From: Oscillospiraceae bacterium
GTDB lineage: Bacteria; Bacillota; Clostridia; Oscillospirales; Ruminococcaceae
Length of the DNA: 14,248 nucleotides
Assembly: GCA_009776345.1 (NCBI GenBank)
Contig: WRLS01000036.1
Location: 1 to 14,248 of the forward strand
Direction of reading: 5' to 3'
Positions 6,000 through 13,432 of the stretch are shown here, in pieces; position 1 is the first letter of the stretch, and each line of letters starts with the position of its first letter. The position numbers and the translations under genes were made by a program. The notes beneath the pieces were generated by a model. That model was given only the letters and a program-made list of their open reading frames with translations. It was not told where the DNA came from and did not search any database.

Positions 6000-6962
6000 A
6001 TGAAAATAGTCGTGCTTGACGGATACACGGAAAACCCCGGCGATTTAAGCTGGGAGGGTTTTGAATCCCTTGGCGAGCTGACGGTTTATGACCGCACGCC
6101 CGCAAACGAAGTTGCACAGCGAATCGGCGGCGCGGGTGCCGTCATCACAAATAAAACTCCCGTCACCGCCGAAACAATGGATGCTTGCCCCGGCATAAAA
6201 TACATAGGCGTGCTGGCTACCGGCTACAATATTGTAGATGTTGCAGCCGCAAGGGAGCGCGGCATACCCGTAACAAATGTCCCGGCATACGGAACGGCGG
6301 CGGTGGGGCAATTCGCAATTGCGCTGCTGCTGGAAATCTGCCACCATATCGGCCACCACGCCGATGCGGTAAAAGCCGGCAGATGGGAAAGCTGCCCGGA
6401 TTACTGCTTCTGGGATTATCCGCTGATTGAGCTTGCGGGCAAAACAATGGGGATTATCGGATTCGGCAGGATCGGGCAAAGCGCGGGGGCCACGGCAAAA
6501 GCGCTTGGTATGCGCGTTATCGCATACGACACGCAGGAAACCGAAAGCGGCAGGGAAATCGGGGAGTATGTCACGCTCGATGAGCTTCTCGAAAGCTCCG
6601 ATGTCATATCTTTGCATTGTCCGCTGTTCCCGTCAACCGAGGGGATAATCTGCAAAGAAAGCATCGCGAAAATGAAAGACGGCGTAATCATCCTCAACAA
6701 CTCCCGCGGGCAGCTTGTTGCAGAGCAGGACCTGGCGGACGCGCTCAACTCCGGCAAGGTTTACGCGGCGGGCGTGGACGTTGTCAGCGAGGAGCCGATC
6801 CGGGCGGACAACCCGCTGCTTACCGCAAAAAACTGCATCATCACGCCGCATATCTCCTGGGCGCCAAGGGAGAGCCGTGCGCGGCTGATGGAAATCGCAC
6901 AAGAAAACCTGCGGGCGTTTTTGGGCGGCGGCGCGCAAAATGTAGTGAACGAGCGCCTGTGA
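6000..6962 (+). CDS. D-2-hydroxyacid dehydrogenase (NAD-dependent, hydroxypyruvate reductase-like)
   Basis: A 320-residue enzyme of the D-isomer 2-hydroxyacid dehydrogenase family. It reduces a 2-keto acid (hydroxypyruvate or glyoxylate in close relatives) to the D-hydroxy acid with NAD(P)H. The N-terminal substrate domain includes GVLATGYNIVD (70-80). The Rossmann motif GFGRIG is at 154-159. The catalytic triad is R236 (NNSRG), E265 (VSEEP) and H284 (TPHISW). After the nucleotide-binding strand MRVIAYD come T178 and Q179 instead of a long basic patch; NAD preference is a guess. GGAGGA at 5988-5993 lies 6 nt before the ATG, and only 2 bp separate it from the epimerase stop, so translation is probably coupled. 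No terminator is seen before the tRNA promoter 16 bp downstream. Confidence 0.93.
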   Translation: MKIVVLDGYTENPGDLSWEGFESLGELTVYDRTPANEVAQRIGGAGAVITNKTPVTAETMDACPGIKYIGVLATGYNIVDVAAARERGIPVTNVPAYGTAAVGQFAIALLLEICHHIGHHADAVKAGRWESCPDYCFWDYPLIELAGKTMGIIGFGRIGQSAGATAKALGMRVIAYDTQETESGREIGEYVTLDELLESSDVISLHCPLFPSTEGIICKESIAKMKDGVIILNNSRGQLVAEQDLADALNSGKVYAAGVDVVSEEPIRADNPLLTAKNCIITPHISWAPRESRARLMEIAQENLRAFLGGGAQNVVNERL

Positions 6963-6978
6963 ACACGCAAATCGCGGC

Positions 6979-7007
6979 TTGACATATTTAAAAAGCTTTG
7001 GTACAAT
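6979..7007 (+). promoter_or_regulatory. tRNA-Thr promoter
   Basis: Perfect TTGACA (6979-6984), a 17-bp spacer, and TACAAT (7002-7007), 23 bp before the tRNA. This is the strongest promoter match in the window. Confidence 0.85.
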
Positions 7008-7030
7008 GTGACTCGGGGCATTGTGCCTAT

Positions 7031-7103
7031 GCTTCCGTGGCTCAGTCGGCAGAGCGGTTCACTCGTAATGAACAGGTCGCCGGTTCGATTCCGGCCGGAA
7101 GCT
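7031..7103 (+). tRNA. tRNA-Thr (anticodon CGT)
   Basis: A full cloverleaf was folded by hand. Acceptor stem GCTTCCG (7031-7037) pairs with CGGAAGC (7096-7102). D stem GCTC/GAGC is at 7040-7055. The anticodon stem GTTCA/TGAAC is at 7057-7073 with loop CTCGTAA, and anticodon CGT at 7064-7066 reads ACG. The T arm GCCGG-TTCGATT-CCGGC is at 7079-7095. T at 7103 is the discriminator. The 3' CCA is not encoded. The promoter before it and terminator after it make a stand-alone unit. Confidence 0.97.
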
Positions 7104-7105
7104 TC

Positions 7106-7140
7106 AAAAAGCCGATAATCACAACGATTATCGGCTTTTT
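7106..7140 (+). terminator. Intrinsic terminator of the tRNA-Thr unit
   Basis: A perfect 15-bp stem (7106-7120 with 7126-7140), loop ACAAC, five A on the left arm and five T on the right. It can work in both directions and starts 3 nt after the tRNA. Confidence 0.93.
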
Positions 7141-7213
7141 GAATTCGTTACACACCGTGCGCCAAATTGTAATGAGGACATGAAATTACTGTGCGGGGAC
7201 AGGGGGTTGGGAT

Positions 7214-7924
7214 ATGGATAAAATGCCATATTTGCCGGAAAAGCGCTTGATTAACGGTCAATATGTAGATGCTTCAAAGGTTATTGCCCGCTGCCATGCG
7301 CTTATCCACCGAGGCTACCTGACAAAAAATCTTATCAGCTCACACGATTGCATCGGGAAAAAATGCCCAAGGTTTGAAAGGCTGAATCCGGAATATTGGC
7401 AAGCGCTAAAGCAAGCGGAAGAGAAAAAGAAAACGTTAAAAGCGAAGCAAAAACTGGCTATAAAAGAATTGGACGACCGCAATAATTTTATACGCGAAAC
7501 GCTGGAAGACAGCGGGCATATCCACATAACGGTAATTCGCGACGCACCCCGCAATATTATAGAAATCAGCTACATATACGACAGAAAACCCGATCTTTCG
7601 GAGGAAATAAAGTTTTTGGGCGGTAAGCTTAAAAAGAAAATCGTCTTGAAAGCAATATTTTGCCCCGATGAAAATATTGAAATGCTCATCCGCAAGCCGC
7701 GCCGCGATATGAAAATTGTAACGGATGTGCGAAAAGCCCCAAAGGTCGGTGCCGCCGCAAAAAAGCGCCTCGCCGCGTTAGGTGTATATTGCTTGGAGGA
7801 TTTATTTGGGCGCAGCGGAGATTGGCTTTACAGGATTGATTGCGAGCGCTCCGGTACAAAAGTGAACCGCAGGTATTTAGCTATTTACCGCAGTGCCGCA
7901 GAATTTGCAAACTCTATGGAATGA
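7214..7924 (+). CDS. Uncharacterised protein with Cys/His cluster and C-terminal Cdd1/HhH-like region
   Basis: A 236-residue soluble protein not recognised with certainty. The N-terminus has a possible metal-binding cluster, CHALIH (C27, H28, H32) followed by HDCIGKKC (H44, C46, C51). Residues 62-90 are Lys/Glu-rich and probably a coiled coil. Residues 100-170 look like alternating strands and helices. The last 60 residues (PKVGAAAKKRLAALGVYCLEDL, then DWLYRIDCERSGTKVNRRYLAIYRSAAEFA) resemble the helix-hairpin-helix Cdd1 ('pathogenicity locus') family by pattern, which would suggest DNA or nucleic-acid contact. The ATG at 7214 has GGGGG 7 nt upstream. The gene is monocistronic, between two terminators, and more A-rich than its neighbours. 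Confidence 0.75.
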   Translation: MDKMPYLPEKRLINGQYVDASKVIARCHALIHRGYLTKNLISSHDCIGKKCPRFERLNPEYWQALKQAEEKKKTLKAKQKLAIKELDDRNNFIRETLEDSGHIHITVIRDAPRNIIEISYIYDRKPDLSEEIKFLGGKLKKKIVLKAIFCPDENIEMLIRKPRRDMKIVTDVRKAPKVGAAAKKRLAALGVYCLEDLFGRSGDWLYRIDCERSGTKVNRRYLAIYRSAAEFANSME

Positions 7925-7925
7925 A

Positions 7926-7960
7926 AGCCAAAATGTAAGCACGTCCATTTTGGCTTTTTT
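7926..7960 (+). terminator. Intrinsic terminator after the Cdd1-like gene
   Basis: A 10-bp perfect stem AGCCAAAATG / CATTTTGGCT (7926-7935 with 7946-7955) followed by T residues through 7960. It begins 2 nt after the stop codon. Confidence 0.9.
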
Positions 7961-7973
7961 ATACCAAGCCGCA

Positions 7974-8123
7974 ATCAAAAAGCAAGTATTGCTTTTTGAT
8001 CGGATTGCCTAAAAGGCAATCCGTAGCCGCGTGAAACGCGGCACTGCTATGGTTCAATATCCGTTTTTGCGGCAAAGCCGCAACCGCGCTATGCGCGGGC
8101 AATCAAAACATTGTTTTGATTGC
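7974..8123. repeat. Array of six consecutive perfect hairpins
   Basis: Between convergent genes lie six inverted repeats. 7974-8000 has a 12-bp stem with loop GTA. 8001-8023 has a 10-bp stem with loop AAA. 8026-8042 has a 7-bp stem with loop GAA. 8068-8082 has a 6-bp TGCGGC stem with loop AAA. 8084-8098 has a 6-bp CCGCGC stem with loop TAT. 8099-8123 has 12-bp arms around one central base. The first and last share the arm AATCAAAA. No ORF or T-tract fits. It could be a structured RNA or a mosaic intergenic repeat. Confidence 0.7.
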
Positions 8124-8132
8124 TAAACGGTA

Positions 8133-8720
8133 TTATATCCCCGGGTAAACCCCATCCTCTGTAGCAATATACCCGCAGGGCACATCAAACCGCCCATGTA
8201 TAATCTCATCGGCAAAATTACGTCTGTAGCACAGCCCCACTGATGCCCCGCTGTACCCGGCAAGGAAGCGGTCGTAGTACCCGCCGCCATATCCAAGGCG
8301 GTGGCCGTATCTGTCGAAGGCAAGCCCCGGCACAACACACAGCGACCCGGGGAAATCAGCCACGAGGCTTTCGGGGGAAGCGTGCGGCTCTAAAATCCCA
8401 AAAGCCCCGGGGGAAAGCCCATCCAATGAGTCTATCCGGTAAAACCGCAGCTCCCGCCCATCTCTTGAGCATCGCGGCGCGGCGACGGTTTTCCCCCGCG
8501 CGAACGCCTCCCCGATAAGCTCGCCGGTGCTGATTTCCTGCGGCAACGAAATATAAACCAGCAGCAAGCCCGCGCTGCGAAACAATCGCGAATCCGCCAA
8601 GTGACGGTATATCTGTAAATCAAGCGCCGATTTTTCATCGGGGCCTATTTTATCCCGCAGAGATTTAAAGTGGCTGCGCATATCTTTTTTTCGCCGCTGT
8701 AGGCTTAGGTCGCCGCTCAT
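8133..8720 (-). CDS. 5-formyltetrahydrofolate cyclo-ligase
   Basis: Converts 5-formyl-THF to 5,10-methenyl-THF with ATP, returning stored folate to the one-carbon pool in the cytoplasm. At 195 residues it has the normal family length. The N-terminal basic segment (LQRRKKDMRSHFKSLRD) holds conserved ATP/folate-contacting Lys/Arg residues. The hallmark FDRYGHRLGYGGGYYDRFL is at residues 135-153, preceded by VVPGLAFD. The ATG at 8720 overlaps the TGA of the DJ-1 gene as ATGA, so translation is probably coupled. An internal Met14 is possible but less likely given that overlap. Stop TAA. The hairpin array begins 9 bp past its end. Confidence 0.94.
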   Translation of the reverse strand: MSGDLSLQRRKKDMRSHFKSLRDKIGPDEKSALDLQIYRHLADSRLFRSAGLLLVYISLPQEISTGELIGEAFARGKTVAAPRCSRDGRELRFYRIDSLDGLSPGAFGILEPHASPESLVADFPGSLCVVPGLAFDRYGHRLGYGGGYYDRFLAGYSGASVGLCYRRNFADEIIHGRFDVPCGYIATEDGVYPGI

Positions 8721-9250
8721 TGCATTGCGGCCCCTATCTCATCCGCTTTTTCCTTGCCGCACAGACATTCCACCAGCTTGAGGGAGAACTGCTTTGCCGC
8801 GCCCGCACCTTTGGCTGTGACAATTTTGCCGTCAACCACCACGCGCTCCGGCGAAATCACAGCACCTTCCAGCTTCTCCTCCCATCCCGGGAAGCAGGTG
8901 GCGGTTTTCCCTTTTAAATCGCCGCGCGCCCCTAAAATCGACGGGGCCGCACAGATCGCGCCAATCCAAATGCCCTTCGCAATGCAATAATCTAAGCAAA
9001 ACTGCACGCGTTTGGATCCGCCCAAATTTGCCGTGCCCGGCATCCCGCCCGGAAGCACGACCATCTCAAGCCCCTTGCCTGCCGTTTCTTTGTCCGACAC
9101 ATCGCAGTGGACCGTAATGCCATGGGCGCCGGTTATAGTCTTTGAACCCACGCCGACCGACTGCACCTCCAGCCCCGCGCGCCGCAGGATATCCAGGGGC
9201 GTGATAGCCTCGATCTCCTCAAAGCCGTGCGCAAAAAAGACATAAACCAT
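8717..9250 (-). CDS. DJ-1/PfpI family protein (YajL-like)
   Basis: A 177-residue class I glutamine amidotransferase-like fold protein. The family includes glyoxalase III, chaperone and deglycase-type proteins; the exact activity is not decided by sequence. HGFEEIEAITPLDILRRAG opens the protein, with the conserved Glu at 11/12. The nucleophile elbow is GAICAAP with C100. The tail KIVTAKGAGAAKQFSLKLVE is typical. The start at 9250 is preferred over an in-frame ATG at 9283. AAAGGA lies 11 nt before 9250, and the predicted TATAAT at 9298-9293 would leave 9283 practically leaderless. First gene of the operon with the folate cyclo-ligase. Confidence 0.92.
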   Translation of the reverse strand: MVYVFFAHGFEEIEAITPLDILRRAGLEVQSVGVGSKTITGAHGITVHCDVSDKETAGKGLEMVVLPGGMPGTANLGGSKRVQFCLDYCIAKGIWIGAICAAPSILGARGDLKGKTATCFPGWEEKLEGAVISPERVVVDGKIVTAKGAGAAKQFSLKLVECLCGKEKADEIGAAMQ

Positions 9251-9292
9251 GTTGGTCCCATTCCTTTCGTACAGATTTCGCATTGCTTAATC

Positions 9293-9321
9293 ATTATAAC
9301 AGAATTTGTTGTATTTTTAAA
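9293..9321 (-). promoter_or_regulatory. Predicted promoter for the DJ-1/cyclo-ligase operon
   Basis: On the minus strand TTTAAA (9321-9316), a 17-bp spacer, and a consensus TATAAT (9298-9293). It places transcription start near 9286 and supports the 9250 start codon. Confidence 0.6.
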
Positions 9322-9336
9322 TAGCCCCCGCAACGA

Positions 9337-9366
9337 TTGACAAACCCCTCTCAAAAGAAGTAAAAT
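9337..9366 (+). promoter_or_regulatory. Predicted promoter for the lipoprotein-alaS transcript
   Basis: Perfect TTGACA (9337-9342), an 18-bp spacer, and TAAAAT (9361-9366). It is divergent from the DJ-1 promoter and leaves a short leader of about 20 nt before the ATG at 9395. Confidence 0.65.
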
Positions 9367-9394
9367 AATGAATAGTGTTTTGTCCTAAGTAAGT

Positions 9395-10474
9395 ATGTCG
9401 AAAGCGGGTGTGGCTGTGGGCAGGAAACGTGTATCCTTGCTTTTTTTGTCGTTTGTGCTTATATTGCTCCTGCCGCTCGGCTTTTCCGCCTGCGGGGCCG
9501 CGGAGATAGAAGAACCCGAGCCCGAAGCTGTTGATGAAGAGGACTACGTGCTGTCCGAATACCCGGTGGTGATCTATGGCACGGCGGTCAGCGCGCGGCC
9601 TTCGCGGCTGGTGTCCCTCTCGCCTGCCCTAACCGAAAAGCTTTACGACATCGGGCTTGAATCGGTTTTAGTGGGCGTTTCCGATTACTGCGACTACCCT
9701 GCATATGTGTCCGCGCTGACAAAATGCGGCACAGGGCAGATACCCAATATCGAGCGCATCCTCGGGCTGGACCCCCATGCGGTCCTCACACAAACGCAGC
9801 TCTCGGAATCCGACTCCGCCATTTTAGCAGAGCGCAGTATCCCCGTAATCGTGGTCCCCCCCGCAAGGAACCTGCGCGAATGGCGTGAGAGCTATGTTTC
9901 CCTGGCGCAGCTGCTTGAAGGGGCATATGTGGGCGCAGATATCGGGGAAAGCTTCGCCGTGGACCTGCAAAGGCGCCTGGATGATTTGCAAAGGCTTTAC
10001 GCCCCATATGCCGCCGAGCATGGCAGCAAGCGCGTGTTGTACCTGCGGCTCCTTGATTTCACCGTGGCGACGGGCGGGACGCTGGAGCATGAGCTTTTGT
10101 CGCTGATCGGGCTTAGCAATATCGCGGCGGATTTCACCGATTGGCATTATCCCGAGGAAAATGCAAACGGGGACGGCCGCGCCGATTTTGAATCCATCGA
10201 CCTGATCTTCATGGATGAAAAGTTTGTCACGATCACAATGCTGGAACAAAATTCCTTCTACCGCGGCCTACAGGCCACTTTGCAGGATTGGTATATCTAT
10301 ATCGACAGCCTTGTGCTTGAACGCCAAAGCCTCCGCACACTGTCTGTCCTGGAGCAGATGGGGCAAGCCGCGTACCCCGAAGCATTCCCATCACTTCCGT
10401 TTGTAGACGAACCGGACGGTGATGACGGCGGCGATGGAGATGGCGATGACGACGGCGAAAACAACGGCCAATAA
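9395..10474 (+). CDS. ABC-type substrate-binding lipoprotein (BtuF/FepB-like fold)
   Basis: A 359-residue exported protein. The N-terminus is basic (GRKR), then a hydrophobic stretch at 13-29 and a lipobox FSAC with the lipidated Cys at 33, so it is anchored outside the membrane. Residues about 55-335 match the metal-chelate/cobalamin-type binding proteins: RLVSLSPALTEKLYDIGLESVLVGVSDYCDYP, then GTGQIPNIERILGLDPHAVLTQ and IPVIVVPPARNLREW. The ligand (siderophore, haem, cobalamin or other) is not known. Residues 337-359 form an Asp/Gly tail (DEPDGDDGGDGDGDDDGENN), unusual for the family. No permease or ATPase gene is adjacent. The SD before 9395 is weak and GTG codons at 9410 and 9416 are alternatives. 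alaS follows after 24 bp. Confidence 0.83.
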   Translation: MSKAGVAVGRKRVSLLFLSFVLILLLPLGFSACGAAEIEEPEPEAVDEEDYVLSEYPVVIYGTAVSARPSRLVSLSPALTEKLYDIGLESVLVGVSDYCDYPAYVSALTKCGTGQIPNIERILGLDPHAVLTQTQLSESDSAILAERSIPVIVVPPARNLREWRESYVSLAQLLEGAYVGADIGESFAVDLQRRLDDLQRLYAPYAAEHGSKRVLYLRLLDFTVATGGTLEHELLSLIGLSNIAADFTDWHYPEENANGDGRADFESIDLIFMDEKFVTITMLEQNSFYRGLQATLQDWYIYIDSLVLERQSLRTLSVLEQMGQAAYPEAFPSLPFVDEPDGDDGGDGDGDDDGENNGQ

Positions 10475-10498
10475 AATATTACACGGAGGGCGATTCCC

Positions 10499-13141
10499 AT
10501 GCAATGGACAGGCGTAAATGATTTAAGGGAAAAATATCTGAGCTTTTTTGAAGGCAAAAACCACACACGGCTGGAAAGCGCGCCCTTGGTCCCAAAGGAC
10601 GACCCCAGCCTGCTGCTGATAAATTCCGGCATGGCGCCGCTTAAAAATTATTTCACGGGGCTGGAGGTTATGCCGGGCAACCGCGCCGCCTCCTGCCAGA
10701 AATGCATCCGCACGCCGGACATCGAAAACGTCGGCAAAACCGCCCGCCACGGCACTTTTTTTGAGATGCTCGGCAACTTCTCCTTCGGGGATTATTTCAA
10801 GGAGGACGCCACAAAATGGGCGTGGGAGTTTCTAACGCAGACGCTGGAGATACCCGCCCAAAAGCTGTATCCGACTGTTTACGTGGAAGACGATGAAGCC
10901 TTTGACATCTGGGTGAAAAACCGCGGGATAGCCCCCGAGCGCGTGATAAAGCTCGGCAAGGAGGATAATTTTTGGGAGCATGGCTCCGGGCCCTGCGGCC
11001 CAAGCTCCGAAATCCTGTACGACCGCGGCGAGAAATACGGCTGCGGAAAAGAAGGTTGCGCCCCGGGCTGTGACTGTGACCGGTATGTAGAGATATGGAA
11101 CCTTGTTTTCACGCAGTTCAACAGCGACGGCAAGGGCACCTACACGCCGCTGCCTAAACCGAATATCGACACCGGGCTGGGGCTGGAGCGGCTTGCCTGT
11201 GTAATGCAGGATGCCGATAATATTTTCGAGATCGATACCATTCAGGACATAATAAACTATGTTGCGAAACTTTCCGGCGTAACCTATAAACAGGATGAGA
11301 AAACCGATATTTCCCTGCGTGTAATCGCCGACCACATCCGTTCCACCGTTTTTATGGCGGGCGACGGCATCGTCCCGCAAAATGAGGGGCGCGGCTATGT
11401 CCTGCGCCGACTTCTGCGCCGTGCGGCACGTCACGGTATGCTGCTGGGCATTAAAGGCGATTTCCTCTACAAGGTCTGCGATACGGTAATCGCGCTCAAC
11501 CGCGAGGCTTACCCGGCGCTTTCGGAGGATGCCGATTACATCCGCAAGGTCATCAGGGCGGAGGAGGCGCGGTTTTCCAAAACCGTGGAGCAGGGCATGG
11601 AGCTGCTGATGCAGGTGATGGACGCGCTCTCACAAAGCGAAGGCGAGGGCGAAAAAACCATCCCCGGCGAGGATGTTTTCAGGCTGTACGATACGTTCGG
11701 CTTCCCGGTGGACCTCACGGTGGAAATCGCAAGGGACCGCGGGATGAAGGTGGATGAGGAAGGCTTTTTGCACTTCATGCACAAACAGCGCGAAACCGCC
11801 CGCAAAGCCCGTGAAGAGCAAAACGTCGCGTCCTGGGAGGAGGACCTGCTCGCAGGGATCAGCTTTACGGGGAAATTCACGGGCTATGACACGCTTACCG
11901 CAAATACAAAAGTCGTGGCGCTGGTAAAGGACGGCGCGCTCGCCGATGAGATATGCGAAGGGGACAATGCAATCGTCTTTGTAGAAGAAACGCCGTTCTA
12001 CGCCGAAAGCGGCGGGCAGGTGGGCGACACCGGCGTTATAAGCGCGGGCAAGAATATCTTTAAAGTCACTGACTGCCGTAAATCTCCCGCAGGGCATACC
12101 ATGCATATCGGCAGGATGGTCAGCGGCTTCATACCAGTGGGCGACCCGGCCTCGGCAGCAGTGGACGGGCGCAGGCGCAGCTCGATCATGCGCAACCATA
12201 CAGCGGCGCATTTACTGCAATCGGCACTGCGCCAAACGCTGGGCAGCCATGTCAGACAGGCGGGTTCATATGTCAGCGACAGCGTCTGCCGCTTCGATTT
12301 CACGCATTTCAGTGCCTGTACGCCCGAACAGCTCGCCGAAACACAGCGCATTGTCAATAGCATGATCATGGCGGCACTGCCTGTACACGCCGCGGAGATG
12401 CCGATAGACGAGGCGAAAAAGCTCGGCGCGGTGGCACTGTTCGGCGACAAATACGGCGATATCGTCCGCGTCGTCACCGCGGGGGACAAATCGGCGGAGC
12501 TTTGCGGCGGCACACATACCGCCAACACCTCCATGCTCGGCCTTTTCAAAATTACCGGCGAATCCTCCGTTGCGGCGGGTGTGCGGCGCATAGAAGCCGT
12601 GACCGGCTGCGGTGTTCTGGAACTGCTGGAACGCCATGAGGATATCCTTGCAAAGCTCGGGGCCGCGCTGAAAGCAACAGGCCCGCTTGAACTGGAAAGC
12701 CGTATTGCCGCCATGCAGTCACAGGTCAGGGGCCTGCAAAAGGAGCTTGATTCCCTCAACCAAAAACGCATGGAGGAAAATCTGGGCGCGCTTGACGGCA
12801 GCATTGAGCAACTGGGCGGTTTGCGGTTCATCGCCGCCGATTTAGGCGATGTTGGCGCCGATGCCCTGCGCTCCGCCGCCGATAGGATGAAGGATAAATA
12901 CGCCGATATAGTTGGTGTGTTTACCGCGGTTTCCGGCGGGAAGGGCAGTATTTTGGTGTTCGCCGGAAAAGACGCGGTCAAGGCGGGTATCCACGCCGGC
13001 AAGCTTGTCAAGGAAATAGCCGCGTTAACCGGCGGCGGCGGCGGCGGACGCCCCGACAGCGCCATGGGCGGCATGGGCGACCCCACCAAAGCAAAAGCCG
13101 CGCTAAGCGCGGCGAAAGGGCTTATAGAAAATAGGAAATAG
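10499..13141 (+). CDS. alaS: Alanyl-tRNA synthetase
   Basis: Charges tRNA-Ala with alanine and edits Ser/Gly mischarging. The 880-residue length is normal for bacteria. The class II catalytic core opens with LREKYLSFFEGKNHTRLESAPLVPKDDPSLLLINSGMAPLKNYF. A Cys-rich insert YGCGKEGCAPGCDCDRYVEIWNLVFTQF is typical of clostridial enzymes. The editing domain has HTAAH (H567, H571) and the zinc motif CGGTH (C669-H673). A coiled-coil segment (about 745-765) leads to the C-Ala domain with GGGGGGRPDSAMGGMGDP. GGAGGG ends 8 nt before the ATG. It lies 24 bp after the lipoprotein gene with no promoter or T-box visible between, so it is probably cotranscribed. Stop TAG. Confidence 0.98.
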   Translation: MQWTGVNDLREKYLSFFEGKNHTRLESAPLVPKDDPSLLLINSGMAPLKNYFTGLEVMPGNRAASCQKCIRTPDIENVGKTARHGTFFEMLGNFSFGDYFKEDATKWAWEFLTQTLEIPAQKLYPTVYVEDDEAFDIWVKNRGIAPERVIKLGKEDNFWEHGSGPCGPSSEILYDRGEKYGCGKEGCAPGCDCDRYVEIWNLVFTQFNSDGKGTYTPLPKPNIDTGLGLERLACVMQDADNIFEIDTIQDIINYVAKLSGVTYKQDEKTDISLRVIADHIRSTVFMAGDGIVPQNEGRGYVLRRLLRRAARHGMLLGIKGDFLYKVCDTVIALNREAYPALSEDADYIRKVIRAEEARFSKTVEQGMELLMQVMDALSQSEGEGEKTIPGEDVFRLYDTFGFPVDLTVEIARDRGMKVDEEGFLHFMHKQRETARKAREEQNVASWEEDLLAGISFTGKFTGYDTLTANTKVVALVKDGALADEICEGDNAIVFVEETPFYAESGGQVGDTGVISAGKNIFKVTDCRKSPAGHTMHIGRMVSGFIPVGDPASAAVDGRRRSSIMRNHTAAHLLQSALRQTLGSHVRQAGSYVSDSVCRFDFTHFSACTPEQLAETQRIVNSMIMAALPVHAAEMPIDEAKKLGAVALFGDKYGDIVRVVTAGDKSAELCGGTHTANTSMLGLFKITGESSVAAGVRRIEAVTGCGVLELLERHEDILAKLGAALKATGPLELESRIAAMQSQVRGLQKELDSLNQKRMEENLGALDGSIEQLGGLRFIAADLGDVGADALRSAADRMKDKYADIVGVFTAVSGGKGSILVFAGKDAVKAGIHAGKLVKEIAALTGGGGGGRPDSAMGGMGDPTKAKAALSAAKGLIENRK

Positions 13142-13215
13142 GAATTAGAAAATAGTAAGGGAAGAAGCAACGCGCAATTCATAATTACGGTATCAGATGC
13201 ATTGCGCATTGCAAT

Positions 13216-13231
13216 TGTTTCACGTGAAACA
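13216..13231. promoter_or_regulatory. parS: parS site (perfect 16-bp consensus)
   Basis: Exact TGTTTCACGTGAAACA, 75 bp past the alaS stop, followed by six T and, 8 nt after the site, by the GTAG-edged hairpin 13240-13265. This spacing is the same as for the copy at 2190. Confidence 0.8.
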
Positions 13232-13239
13232 TTTTTTAT

Positions 13240-13265
13240 GTAGGGGCGGGCTTCCATGCCCGCCC
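13240..13265 (+). repeat. GTAG-edged hairpin repeat (GGGCGGGC stem)
   Basis: GTAG then GGGCGGGC-ttccat-GCCCGCCC (13244-13265), identical in stem and loop to the terminator hairpin at 3424-3445 (opposite strand). A 14-bp palindrome GTATTGTACAATAC (13266-13279) follows directly. Confidence 0.7.
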
Positions 13266-13279
13266 GTATTGTACAATAC

Positions 13280-13330
13280 AATGTTATTGATTGTGTGGTA
13301 ATTTTCGGAACAATTGTTTCACGTGAAACA
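13280..13330 (+). repeat. 51-bp direct repeat, copy 1 (ends in parS)
   Basis: Starts AATGTTATTGATTG and ends with the parS at 13315-13330. Copy 2 is 13517-13567. The distance from the left motif to the parS is exactly 35 bp in both. Confidence 0.75.
13315..13330. promoter_or_regulatory. parS: parS site (perfect 16-bp consensus)
   Basis: Exact TGTTTCACGTGAAACA, core of a 22-bp perfect palindrome (13312-13333), 99 bp from the previous parS. The composite hairpin unit begins 6 nt downstream. Confidence 0.8.
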
Positions 13331-13336
13331 ATTTTT

Positions 13337-13413
13337 GTAGGGGCGGCAATCTGCCGCCCGTAAATTACCGTATCGCATCGTACAATGCGGGCGACCGCAA
13401 GGGTCGCCCCTAC
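13337..13413. repeat. Composite head-to-head hairpin pair, 77 bp
   Basis: GTAG edge, left hairpin GGGCGGCA/TGCCGCCC (13341-13359), right inverted hairpin GGGCGACC/GGTCGCCC (13389-13409), CTAC edge. Same architecture as 2214-2289 and 13433-13511 although the stem sequences differ. Confidence 0.7.
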
Positions 13414-13432
13414 GACATAACACATTTTTCGT

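Noticed and set aside
6998..7183. 61-codon open frame through the tRNA-Thr gene
   Set aside because: It is a chance frame over a complete tRNA and its terminator.
7180..7221. 14-codon ORF overlapping the start of the Cdd1-like gene as a leader peptide
   Set aside because: The GAGGA is 1 nt from its ATG, too close to act as an SD, and no RNA structure accompanies it.
10475..10498. T-box or other leader before alaS
   Set aside because: Only 24 bp separate it from the lipoprotein gene. There is room for an SD but not for a T-box.
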